NCBI GenBank assembly: GCA_019075865.1
Contig: JAGXAN010000002.1
Location: 124,001 to 188,000 of the forward strand
Direction of reading: 5' to 3'
DNA from: Hyphomicrobiales bacterium
Lineage (GTDB): Bacteria > Pseudomonadota > Alphaproteobacteria > Rhizobiales > Beijerinckiaceae
Length of the DNA: 64,000 nucleotides
Shown one piece after another: positions 41,230 through 48,836 of this stretch (the stretch's first letter is position 1; each line of letters opens with the position of its first letter). The translations under genes and the position numbers were made by a program. The notes beneath the pieces were generated by a model that saw only the letters and a program-made list of their open reading frames with translations, had not been told where the DNA came from and made no database searches.

Positions 41230-42257
41230 ACGGGCTCTTTCCGATTTGGTTTGGCCAGCCTTTCGGCATATTCGATGGCTTCGATCAGGCTGGTTTCGCT
41301 GGCAATTCCTAGCCCGGCAATGTCAAAAGCCGTGCCATGATCGACGGAGGTTCGAATAATAGGCAGGCCCAGGGTAATATTGACGCCGCTCAGCGAATCC
41401 CATTTGCCAGTGACCGGATCCACCCTGAAACCGAGCAGCTTGACCGGAATGTGGCCCTGATCATGATACATGGCGACGACGGCGTCATATTGCCCACCGC
41501 GCAGCTTGACAAATACCGTATCGCCGGGGACGGGACCAACAACGTCGAGGCCCTCGGCAACGCATCCGGCGATCAGGGGCGCGCTGATATCTATGTCCTG
41601 ACGGCCAAACAGGCCGCCCTCACCCGCATGGGGGTTCAGGGCCGCGACCGCGATCCGGGCCCGCGCGTAGCCAAGGCGGATCAATGCTTCATGGGTGAGG
41701 TCTATGACGCGGCGCAACCGCTCGGGCGTCAGACGTTTGGGCACATCCTCAAGCGCGACATGCGTTGTGACATGGCTGACATGCATGTTGCCATGTGCCA
41801 GCATCATGACCGAATTTTTGACCCCCGTGAGATGGGCCAAAAGCTCGGTATGGCCGGCAAAATGGTGTCCCGCGAGGTTCAAGGCTTCCTTGTTCAACGG
41901 CGCTGTGACAATGCCCGAGACGCGAGCGGCCATGGCCGCCTCAACCGCCAGAGCAATGGCATCATAGGCCATGTGACCGGCTGCGGCAGAGACTTGCCCT
42001 GTGATTATTTCACCGCGCCTTGGCCCGGCCTGCACAATGCTGAGGGGTGCCCATTCACCAGCCATCCGCGCTTCATGGATTGTCGACTTCGAGTCTACAA
42101 TTTCCTGCCCCTTGCGCATGGCACCAACATCGCCAAAGATGGTGAGGCGTATCTCACCAGCCTCAATGCGGGGCGCGAGGCGGTCGCAGGCACGGGCGAT
42201 AATTTCTGGCCCGATCCCGGCCGGATCGCCCATGGTAATGGCGAGGTTAATGGTCAT
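41226..42257 (-). CDS. PdxA-family 4-phosphate dehydrogenase (probably PdxA2, sugar-acid phosphate oxidative decarboxylation)
   Basis: A 343-residue NAD-dependent dehydrogenase. It starts ITMGDPAGIGPEIIARA and has metal ligands in LAHLTGVKNSVMMLAHGNMH, ALNPHAGEGGLFGRQD and AMYHDQGHIPVKLLGF, all as in 4-hydroxythreonine-4-phosphate dehydrogenase PdxA. Because it sits between a DUF1537 kinase and a dehydrogenase in a catabolic operon, the PdxA2 role is more likely than vitamin B6 synthesis. The described PdxA2 oxidises and decarboxylates D-threonate- or D-erythronate-4-phosphate to dihydroxyacetone phosphate. It overlaps both neighbours by ATGA. The true substrate depends on the kinase. Confidence 0.9.
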   Translation of the reverse strand: MTINLAITMGDPAGIGPEIIARACDRLAPRIEAGEIRLTIFGDVGAMRKGQEIVDSKSTIHEARMAGEWAPLSIVQAGPRRGEIITGQVSAAAGHMAYDAIALAVEAAMAARVSGIVTAPLNKEALNLAGHHFAGHTELLAHLTGVKNSVMMLAHGNMHVSHVTTHVALEDVPKRLTPERLRRVIDLTHEALIRLGYARARIAVAALNPHAGEGGLFGRQDIDISAPLIAGCVAEGLDVVGPVPGDTVFVKLRGGQYDAVVAMYHDQGHIPVKLLGFRVDPVTGKWDSLSGVNITLGLPIIRTSVDHGTAFDIAGLGIASETSLIEAIEYAERLAKPNRKEPV

Positions 42258-43414
42258 GAGGTTGCTTTCTGCCTGAGGCGAACAAGAAAATCGGGCGGCC
42301 CAAATGCACCGCTCTTGGCTATGAGGTTAACCCCGTCCCAAGGGCCACCCACAAGGCGGGCAAAAGGAATGCCCGGCTGAATTTGACCGAGAACGTCGAT
42401 CGCGGTTGCTTGCAGTATTCGGGCAAGCGCGCGCAATGTTTCGCCGCCACTTACCACCATCGTTCCCGGCCTTTCGATGCGCCCGACCAAGTCTGAAATC
42501 ATCTGGTCGATTTTCGCAGCCGCCTCTTGGCGGCTGGTTTGAGCGGGTAATTCGAAATAAACCCACGCTGTTTCACAAGGCTTGAAGGCTTCACTTTTCA
42601 CACAATAGGCGGCGTCCTGCACCAGTTGATCGCGCATAACCGGATGGTCGCTGCCAAAAAGGCCAATAAGCGGCAAAGGGATGTCTGTGCCCACGGATAA
42701 CAGATCGGGCCGCGTGGCAAGGGCACTTTTCAACGCCATTGCCAACGCACTTGCCAAACCGGCACAACCGCACCAGAGCACAGGCGCACCGCAATTCAGA
42801 CCGGCCGCAACAATCGCTGCAAGGTCAGCCTCGGATTCCGCATCCCAGAGACTGATCCCTGCTGGCACTTCATCCCCCGGGCGCTGAAGTTGACAGCTGA
42901 ACCCTAATTCGCCCAAGCTATTGGCGATATTTACGGTTAGTTGCGTCCATTGATCGAAGAATTTGGCATATTGCATTCCCTGCCGGGTGATACGGTTCTG
43001 CTGCGGCAATGCTGGCGCTATGATGCAACGCCGTTCGGGCTCACGCTTCAGGCACGTGGCTAGTTCGGCTATAGGATGGCCGCGAAGCAGGCTGTCGATC
43101 TTGAAAAAACTCAAGCGACCATCTGCACTGTCCAACCATTTTGCTGCAAGCCCGAAACGACGCAAGGCTTCCTGCTCCGAAGCCTCGCGGGTCGCGCAAT
43201 CAATAACTATGCTTCCCTTTAACGCGTGATCGGGCGCCTCCAATGCCACCCGGATAAAGCGATCCCCGGACGCAAATTGTGCAGCGCTATCCAGCGCGCC
43301 AGTCAGATCATCGGCGAGCATACGCAAGACAAAATCGGCACGGTTCGCCGACGTCGCTCTCATTTCCGGGAGTAGGCCTGAGCGGGGTTGCGAAAGGCTC
43401 GAAGATTGGGACAT
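42254..43414 (-). CDS. Four-carbon acid sugar kinase (DUF1537) family protein
   Basis: A 386-residue kinase of the family that phosphorylates C4 sugar acids (DtnK, DenK, OtnK). N-terminal LRMLADDLTGALDSAAQFAS is the substrate-domain hallmark, followed by FFKIDSLLRGHPIAELATCL, and APALPQQNRITRQGMQYAKF. The C-terminal nucleotide domain has TMVVSGGETLRALARILQAT and ends IPFARLVGGPWDGVNLIAKS, where the conserved GG contacts ATP. It lies 6 bp after the aldolase and overlaps the PdxA-like gene. The kinase-PdxA2 pair predicts phosphorylation followed by oxidative decarboxylation to dihydroxyacetone phosphate. A HpcH-type aldolase in the same operon is unusual for the plain D-threonate pathway. Confidence 0.9.
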   Translation of the reverse strand: MSQSSSLSQPRSGLLPEMRATSANRADFVLRMLADDLTGALDSAAQFASGDRFIRVALEAPDHALKGSIVIDCATREASEQEALRRFGLAAKWLDSADGRLSFFKIDSLLRGHPIAELATCLKREPERRCIIAPALPQQNRITRQGMQYAKFFDQWTQLTVNIANSLGELGFSCQLQRPGDEVPAGISLWDAESEADLAAIVAAGLNCGAPVLWCGCAGLASALAMALKSALATRPDLLSVGTDIPLPLIGLFGSDHPVMRDQLVQDAAYCVKSEAFKPCETAWVYFELPAQTSRQEAAAKIDQMISDLVGRIERPGTMVVSGGETLRALARILQATAIDVLGQIQPGIPFARLVGGPWDGVNLIAKSGAFGPPDFLVRLRQKATS

Positions 43415-43420
43415 TTTGGA

Positions 43421-44182
43421 TCAGATTTTACGCATTCGTTGCACAAGGCCCGTTGCCGCTTTGACGATCAAGGCACCGTCGGTGTTCAGTGAAATGAAAT
43501 CGATGCCATCCTGAATACGTCGGGCGACCTCGTCCTCATTGGTGGTCAAATATCCGCAGGGCTTGCCCATCGCTTTCAGCCGACGAAAGCCATTGTCAAT
43601 GGCGGCTTGCACATCTGGATGGCCGGAATTTCCAATATGACCCATCGAGGCGGCAAGATCGGCTGGGCCAATGAACACCGCATCAACGCCGGGAACCCGC
43701 GCAATCTCCTCAATCTGCGCGAGAGCCTCTGTCGTTTCAATTTGTACGATCAGACATAATTCGGCTTCCGCATGTTTGAAATACTGCGGCGTGAGGCCAT
43801 AGTTTGCGGCGCGCGACCCTCCCGACACGCCCCGCACCCCATGCGGTGGATAGCGCATATACGATACCGCCAATGCCGCTTCCTGCGCATTTTGGATATA
43901 GGGGAGCAAAATGGTTTGGGCGCCCTGATCCAGCACGCGCTTGATCGAGACCATATCATTCCAGGCCGGGCGCACGACAACCGAAATGCCAGACGCCGAA
44001 ACGGCGCGCATATGGTCAATCACATCCGGCAATTCTATGGGCGAATGTTCGGTATCGATGAGTATCCAGTCAAAGCCGCAAGCAGCCAGAAGTTCGGCCA
44101 ATGCCGGGCTGCCCATGGTTGACCATATGCCCAGTTGCTGACGCTTTCCAAGGTCGCGTTTGAATTTATTGATGGGATGCAT
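43421..44182 (-). CDS. HpcH/HpaI (class II pyruvate) aldolase family protein
   Basis: A 253-residue metal-dependent aldolase-type protein. WILIDTEHSPIELPDVIDHM carries the catalytic His, VVVRPAWND the Arg, IVQIETTEALAQIEEIARVP the metal-binding Glu, and VFIGPADLAASMGHIGNSGH the metal-binding Asp and the substrate loop, as in HpaI, GarL and relatives. The reaction would be retro-aldol cleavage of a 2-oxo-4-hydroxy (or 4-deoxy) acid to pyruvate or a related oxoacid plus aldehyde. I use ATG 44182 (MHPINKFKRDL), which fits the family N-terminus; an in-frame TTG at 44203 that overlaps the IclR stop (TTGA) is possible. It follows the IclR gene by 17 bp. Confidence 0.9.
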   Translation of the reverse strand: MHPINKFKRDLGKRQQLGIWSTMGSPALAELLAACGFDWILIDTEHSPIELPDVIDHMRAVSASGISVVVRPAWNDMVSIKRVLDQGAQTILLPYIQNAQEAALAVSYMRYPPHGVRGVSGGSRAANYGLTPQYFKHAEAELCLIVQIETTEALAQIEEIARVPGVDAVFIGPADLAASMGHIGNSGHPDVQAAIDNGFRRLKAMGKPCGYLTTNEDEVARRIQDGIDFISLNTDGALIVKAATGLVQRMRKI

Positions 44183-44199
44183 TGTGAAATTGACCTTCT

Positions 44200-45015
44200 T
44201 CAAATGTGTTTGCGTGACGTTGCGATGCTGCCAAACGATAATTCGAGTGCGCGGCTCAGTTCATTGGCTATGCGCAAACTTTCGGGTGCGGCGCGTTTCA
44301 GGAAGTCTTCAAGCGGCATTCGATCTGCATGAATGGTCAGGCTGATGCCGGCGACAACTTCACGTGCATCGTCGAAAATAGGGGCCGCGACGGTTCGCAA
44401 GCCATAGGCATTTTCCCCGTCCGAGATTGCATAACCGCGCGCTCGAACCTGCGCGAGACGCTCCATCAATGGTTCAATTTCCGTAAGCGTCTTTTCGGAC
44501 ACCTTTATCCGGTGACTTCGCTCCAAAATCTCACGCTGGAGCGCTACAGGTTTCCAGGCCAAAATGGCATGGCCCAGCGCCGCGCTATAGGCGCTGGTGC
44601 GGCTACCCGTGCGCCGATCCAGATTCAGTTTTGGCAGATCGCCTTGGGCGCGCTCAATGTAGACGATCTCGGTATTATCGAGCATGCCGAGCGAGGCTGC
44701 GTCTGCAATGTCGGGTACCATCTCCTTGAGCAAAGGTCGCGCCAGCATTTTCAAATCCGACTGCGCCAGTGCGCTAAAGCCCAATTCCAGGCACTTCAAC
44801 GTAAGGCGAAAACGGCGGGTGCGTGATATTTTGGTCAGGTAGCCCAATTGGCACAAGGTATTTGCGAGCCGAAACGAGGTGCCGCGATCAAGACCAGCCT
44901 TTTCGCTGATTTCAGTAAGTGTCAATTCCGGCAAAGTCGCATCAAAGGCCTTGAGCACAGCGAATGCCTTGGCAACAGATTGAACCGTGTTTTTGGGGTT
45001 GTCCTGCATGGTCAT
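44200..45015 (-). CDS. IclR-family transcriptional regulator
   Basis: A 271-residue regulator. Residues ~10-70 are a winged helix-turn-helix (VAKAFAVLKAFDATLPELTL, then TEISEKAGLDRGTSFRLANT and LCQLGYLTK). The remainder is the IclR effector domain: AYSAALGHAILAWKPVALQR, RARGYAISDGENAYGLRTVA and APIFDDAREVVAGISLTIHA are typical. It lies inside the operon between the SDR and aldolase genes, so it controls its own synthesis if it acts at the operon promoter. Candidate sites are the palindromes at 48484-48497 and 48570-48580. The effector is probably the transported compound or a pathway intermediate. Confidence 0.93.
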   Translation of the reverse strand: MTMQDNPKNTVQSVAKAFAVLKAFDATLPELTLTEISEKAGLDRGTSFRLANTLCQLGYLTKISRTRRFRLTLKCLELGFSALAQSDLKMLARPLLKEMVPDIADAASLGMLDNTEIVYIERAQGDLPKLNLDRRTGSRTSAYSAALGHAILAWKPVALQREILERSHRIKVSEKTLTEIEPLMERLAQVRARGYAISDGENAYGLRTVAAPIFDDAREVVAGISLTIHADRMPLEDFLKRAAPESLRIANELSRALELSFGSIATSRKHI

Positions 45016-45016
45016 C

Positions 45017-45709
45017 TCAATTGGGCAGGGACGCGCCGCCGCAAAGCGTCAGCGTTTGACCTGTCATGGCATCAGCATCCGGCGACAGCAGATAGACAAC
45101 GGCGGCGGCAATTTCCTGCGGCTTTATGTAACGCCCGAGTGGCGGCAGTTTGGGTTGCATGGATTTGCGCTGTGGGTCATCCAGCATGGCAGTGGCGGTC
45201 GCACCTGGCGCTACCAAATTGACCGTAATTCCGCGCTTGACCAACTCGCTTGCCCAAGAGCGCGTCATCGATTCCAGAGCCGCTTTGGTCGCCGCATATT
45301 GGCTTTTGCCAGGCGAGCCAACGCTGGTCCGGCTGCCTATCAGAATAATGCGCCCCCCTTGCGGCAACAGCGGCACGAGTTCGTTGGCAATGCGTGCGGG
45401 GGCATCCACATGCAGGCGCCACATGCGCATCCCCGCATCCATATCCAGGGCTCCGAGCGGGGCTGGCACCAGAAAACCTGCGGCATGAATGAAAGCGGTC
45501 ACACCGGTGGCTCTTTCCAAAATCTGCGTCGCCGTCGAAGGGTCTTCAAGATCCAGAGCCAAGTGGATGAGTTCCGGATGCTTTAGCGGAATGGCTCGGC
45601 GGGCAACGCCGCTCACGCGCCATCCATTGGCAAGAAGCCGCTCGGTAATGGCCAGGCCGATGCCAGAGCTGGCTCCGGTCACGAGCGCGTGAGGGAATGC
45701 GTTTGACAT
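45017..45709 (-). CDS. Short-chain dehydrogenase/reductase
   Basis: A 230-residue classical SDR. TGASSGIGLAITERLL near residue 12 binds the nucleotide, HAAGFLVPAPLG replaces the NNAG motif, GGRIILIGSRTSVGSPGKSQ gives the catalytic Ser, and YAATKAALESMTRSWASEL gives Tyr and Lys. LVAPGATATAM and AAAVVYLLSPDADAMTGQTL complete the fold. Its start overlaps by one base with the stop of the binding-protein gene (TAATG), and IclR starts 2 bp after its stop. In the operon it probably oxidises the imported polyol, sugar or hydroxy acid, or a lactone precursor. Confidence 0.93.
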   Translation of the reverse strand: MSNAFPHALVTGASSGIGLAITERLLANGWRVSGVARRAIPLKHPELIHLALDLEDPSTATQILERATGVTAFIHAAGFLVPAPLGALDMDAGMRMWRLHVDAPARIANELVPLLPQGGRIILIGSRTSVGSPGKSQYAATKAALESMTRSWASELVKRGITVNLVAPGATATAMLDDPQRKSMQPKLPPLGRYIKPQEIAAAVVYLLSPDADAMTGQTLTLCGGASLPN

Positions 45710-46782
45710 TAGCCGGGGTAAGCCTTTGCTGCAGCTTTGACCTGATCGGCATCAAATTGGTTGATTTCCGCAATCAGATCATTGGTATAAAAATTGGAAT
45801 AGTCCGCGATTTTAAAGCCGTAACCCTCGGCTTCAACGGAAAATTCCTTGGGATTGATCTGGCCCATAGGTGTATTGGGATAGGGCGGTGTGTAGAGCTT
45901 TATGCGGCGCGAAATTGCAAAAAGCACGGCTTGAACCGCCGCCTCCGCCGAACTTCCGCGCGGCGCAGTTTCTGGATATTGCTTCAAAAATGCGCTGGCA
46001 CCGGCTTGCGGATTGGCCGCCATGAAAACCGAGGCCTTGGCGACAGAGCGCCCAAAACCGACACATAATTTGCGTTCTTTTTCAAGGAAGGCTTTGCGGG
46101 TTGTCAGGAATTGCCCGCCAATCATCGGCACGTCATCAGGGCGCGTCAAAAAGCGCATCTTGATCTTGCCGGCTTCGATCTGGCCAAAGCCGGTATCATA
46201 ATAGGCCAGCGCGTCCACAAGCCCGCGCTGCAGGGCAATCCCTGCCTGGATACCATCGCCCACCGCTGTCCAGGTGACATCGGTTTTGGGATCAATACCC
46301 ATTGATTTGAGCACGCGCTGCGTGACGGGATATTCAGTCGAGCCAAAGCCGGAAACCCCAATGCGTTTGCCCTTTAGGTCGGCATAAGTCTTGATGGTTG
46401 AATCTGGCAGCACCGCGACATCCCACTTGTAGGGATAGGTATATTCATAGAAGTTGAGCGCGCCCTGCCATTGCCCTTTGGCCAAAAGCGGCAACCCAAA
46501 GCTTGGCACACCAATGCCAATATCCACGTCGCCCTTATCGATGGCAACTTGTACATTGCCGTTTGTGCCCAGCGCTTCTGGCGCGATCGTAAAGCCCTCT
46601 TGTTTGTTATATCCAAGGATTTCGCCGATCACCGTATTGATCACGGCTGGGCCCATGGCCTTGAGGCCGACACCAAATTTCAGAGGTCGCAAACCCTGTG
46701 CCATGGCTTCATTCGCACCCATCACGGAGGCTGCCATAAAAGCGCTGCCGGCCAGCAGCCATTCCCGACGAGATATAGTCAT
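45709..46782 (-). CDS. ABC transporter substrate-binding protein, NMT1/SsuA-like, Tat-exported
   Basis: A 357-residue periplasmic binding protein of the NMT1/THI5-like (SsuA/TauA) group. The signal peptide has a twin-arginine motif (SRREWLLAGSAFMAASV) and a likely cleavage after AMA. The mature protein has GINVIGEILGYNKQEG-like NTVIGEILGYNKQEGFTI near 50, LKGKRIGVSGFGSTEYPVTQ near 130, and IDPKTDVTWTAVGDGIQAGI. Members of this family import sulfonates, pyrimidine precursors, nitrate, aromatic acids and others, so it gives no clean substrate. It sits 20 bp downstream of the permease gene. Confidence 0.88.
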   Translation of the reverse strand: MTISRREWLLAGSAFMAASVMGANEAMAQGLRPLKFGVGLKAMGPAVINTVIGEILGYNKQEGFTIAPEALGTNGNVQVAIDKGDVDIGIGVPSFGLPLLAKGQWQGALNFYEYTYPYKWDVAVLPDSTIKTYADLKGKRIGVSGFGSTEYPVTQRVLKSMGIDPKTDVTWTAVGDGIQAGIALQRGLVDALAYYDTGFGQIEAGKIKMRFLTRPDDVPMIGGQFLTTRKAFLEKERKLCVGFGRSVAKASVFMAANPQAGASAFLKQYPETAPRGSSAEAAVQAVLFAISRRIKLYTPPYPNTPMGQINPKEFSVEAEGYGFKIADYSNFYTNDLIAEINQFDADQVKAAAKAYPG

Positions 46783-46802
46783 TTATTTTCTCCCTTTGTT
46801 TA

Positions 46803-47645
46803 TTATTTCTGGCCGCGACGGTTCCAATGCACCATTTTGCGGTCAATCTTTTGGACGGTTGCATGTAATAAAATGCCGACAAAACCGAGGATGAAAAGGG
46901 CGGCAAAAACCCCCGCAACATCCGTGACCGCCTGCGCTTTGGTAATCACAACCCCCATGCCTTGTTGCGCTCCCAAAAATTCCGCAACAATGGTTCCCAA
47001 AAAGGCATAAACCACCGCCATATCAATGCCTGCGAAGATGAAGGGGGCAGCGTGAGGCAGTTTGACGATGCGATAGGTTTCAAATCGGCTCGCTGAAAGA
47101 GAGCGCATCAAATCAACTTTTTCCGGATCAACCGAGCGCAGGCCGGTGAATGAGTTGATCAGCATCGGGAAAAAAGCCAACAGCGCAGATATGGCCACCT
47201 TGGAGCCATCGCCAAAACCGAACCAAATCACGATCAGCGGCGCGATGGCTACTTTTGGCAGGCTTTGAAGCGCAAACGCATAAGGCATGAACAGCTTCTC
47301 AAAAATGCGCGACTCTGCCATCAGGGAGCCTAAAAAGAGGCCAAGACCCGAGCCAATCAGAAAACCGATTGCCGCATTTTTGAGGGTGCTCCACAAGGGC
47401 AAATAATATCCAAGCGGGCTGAAGGGGCTGACAGCAATACCTGACCAGAGAGCTTTGGCCGCTGCCTCAGGTGCAGGGAGAATATAGGGCGGCACGTGGA
47501 GCCTGTGGACCGCAAGTGACCAGGCAGAAATCAGAATGATGACGCCCAGCAGCGGCAATAGCCGGCTTTCGAGCCAACTTCTCTTCAAGGGCTTGGGCGC
47601 AATCAACGGCCGGCTTTTGATATCGGTTGCGGCTGCCATACTCAT
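46803..47645 (-). CDS. ABC transporter permease, SsuC/TauC type
   Basis: A 280-residue inner-membrane permease with six membrane segments. The EAA loop is IVKLPHAAPFIFAGIDMAVV near residue 190. IGFLIGSGLGLFLGSLMAES and YAFALQSLPKVAIAPLIVIW are typical of the sulfonate/nitrate/bicarbonate-type permeases. The start overlaps the ATPase stop by four bases. It should form a homodimer that works with the adjacent ATPase and binding protein. Confidence 0.92.
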   Translation of the reverse strand: MSMAAATDIKSRPLIAPKPLKRSWLESRLLPLLGVIILISAWSLAVHRLHVPPYILPAPEAAAKALWSGIAVSPFSPLGYYLPLWSTLKNAAIGFLIGSGLGLFLGSLMAESRIFEKLFMPYAFALQSLPKVAIAPLIVIWFGFGDGSKVAISALLAFFPMLINSFTGLRSVDPEKVDLMRSLSASRFETYRIVKLPHAAPFIFAGIDMAVVYAFLGTIVAEFLGAQQGMGVVITKAQAVTDVAGVFAALFILGFVGILLHATVQKIDRKMVHWNRRGQK

Positions 47646-48448
47646 TCGACCTCTCCCTGGGCATTGAGCAAACCGCGAATTTCAGAGGAAAGCCGCGCGT
47701 ATTCCGGGTGGAGGATGATACTGTCGAGACTGCGCGGCCGGGGAATATCCACTTTCAGATCCGCAATAATGCGCCCTGGGCGAGCCGACATGACAATAAC
47801 CCTGTTGCCCAGAAACAGGGCTTCTGAAATCGAATGCGTAATGAGAATTACCGTCTTCTTATGGGTCTGCCATATATTCTGCAACTCGAGGTTCATGCGC
47901 TCCCGCGTGAGGGCGTCGAGGGCCCCAAAAGGCTCATCCATGAGCAGTATGCGAGGATTGCGCGCCAACGCGCGGCAGATACCGGCCCTTTGTTGCATGC
48001 CGCCCGAAAGTTCATAGGGATAACGCTCGCCAAATTCGCCAAGGCCGGTCATCGCCAGCAAGTCATCGACGGACGTGCCAGACTGCTTTTTCTTTCCACC
48101 AACCCGGAGAGGTAGTCGGACATTTTCACGAACGGTCAGCCAAGGCAGCAAATTCGCGGCCTGGAATACGACACCCACGTCCGGGGAGGGGCCGGCAATA
48201 TCACGACCTGCGAGTATTAACCTGCCTTCATCATGCACATCCAGCCCAGCGATAATCCGCAACAAAGTGCTCTTTCCGCAGCCGGACGGACCAACAATGG
48301 AGACGAACTCGCCCTCGCCGATATCGATGTCGACATTGTCCAACGCATGAACATAGCCGCCGTTTACGGTGGGATATACCTTCGAGAGAGTCTGAACCGC
48401 GATCAACGCCTCAGCGCTACCCCGCTGCCCAATCGATGGGTGGATCAA
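47642..48448 (-). CDS. ABC transporter ATP-binding protein, SsuB/TauB type
   Basis: A 268-residue ATPase. Walker A GPSGCGKST lies near residue 53, the Q-loop in VGVVFQAANLLPWLTVRENV, the signature ELSGGMQQRAGICRALARNP, Walker B RILLMDEPFGALDALTRERM and the switch His in VILITHSISEALFLGNRVIV. It is the first gene of the ten-gene operon. The operon promoter must lie in the 388-bp gap to its right. Confidence 0.93.
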   Translation of the reverse strand: MIHPSIGQRGSAEALIAVQTLSKVYPTVNGGYVHALDNVDIDIGEGEFVSIVGPSGCGKSTLLRIIAGLDVHDEGRLILAGRDIAGPSPDVGVVFQAANLLPWLTVRENVRLPLRVGGKKKQSGTSVDDLLAMTGLGEFGERYPYELSGGMQQRAGICRALARNPRILLMDEPFGALDALTRERMNLELQNIWQTHKKTVILITHSISEALFLGNRVIVMSARPGRIIADLKVDIPRPRSLDSIILHPEYARLSSEIRGLLNAQGEVE

Positions 48449-48483
48449 AGCTCAACCTCCCTGATTATAGTTTGCTCGGATTG

Positions 48484-48497
48484 CGAACAATTATTCG
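48484..48497. promoter_or_regulatory. Candidate IclR operator (CGAA-N6-TTCG palindrome)
   Basis: CGAACAATTATTCG is an inverted repeat with four-base arms, about 36-49 bp before the first codon of the ABC ATPase. With the palindrome at 48570-48580 it forms a pair sharing CGAA and TTCG arms. Being near the operon promoter and near the only regulator in the operon, it is a reasonable IclR site, but this is inference. Confidence 0.35.
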
Positions 48498-48569
48498 TTA
48501 TTAAAATAATAATCGTGCGCTTCGCGCTTTGTCAAGCGACCCTGGTCTTTCAATGTGCGAAAGCGACGA

Positions 48570-48580
48570 ACGAATTTCGT
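48570..48580. promoter_or_regulatory. Candidate second operator (ACGAA-T-TTCGT)
   Basis: ACGAATTTCGT is a perfect 11-base palindrome, about 80 bp further from the operon start than the first CGAA palindrome, consistent with a second bound dimer upstream of the promoter. Confidence 0.35.
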
Positions 48581-48709
48581 ATGCGGATAGGTTCAACGGT
48601 AACGTGTGCAAGGGTGATGGACGACCAAACCGCCTTATGGCAGGGCAGGTGAATAAGCCTTGAACCGGGACCCCACACCGCGCCTGCCGGAACCCGAGGA
48701 AAATGCACC

Positions 48710-48770
48710 TTTTCTCAATAAATCAACACTTTATATGCCTCTGGTGAGGGGCCACTTTGCTGCTTGTTCA
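48710..48770. repeat. 61-bp direct repeat, right copy
   Basis: This is the partner of 38866-38926 in the same orientation, 56 of 61 positions identical. Read on the minus strand it can be translated in a frame ending SGPSPEAYKVLIY and a stop; the left copy reads SGPSPEAHKVLIY in the same frame. Three of the five differences are silent third positions there, so the repeat may derive from the 3' end of a gene. That frame has no visible start and no known family. Confidence 0.9.
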
Positions 48771-48836
48771 ATGTCAGCCACGGGCCGATGAGTGCGGTCA
48801 ACCGCTGGCGCAATTGCCCGCCCACCTTGGCTCGTT

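Larger units (their letters stand above)
48449..48836. other. Promoter region of the catabolic operon plus right direct repeat
   Basis: There is no convincing gene. The part next to the operon (48460-48540) is AT-rich and likely holds the promoter. Two CGAA/TTCG palindromes are listed separately. The right 61-bp repeat lies at 48710-48770. Between the repeat and the LysR stop, the minus strand has an open stretch whose end coincides with the repeat (frame ending VLIY then TGA), which may be decayed coding sequence. Confidence 0.5.

Noticed and set aside
35209-48770. Integration of the region at tRNA-Gln with attL/attR
   Set aside because: I scanned for a repeat of the tRNA 3' end to the right, including near the right direct repeat, and found none; no integrase gene is present.
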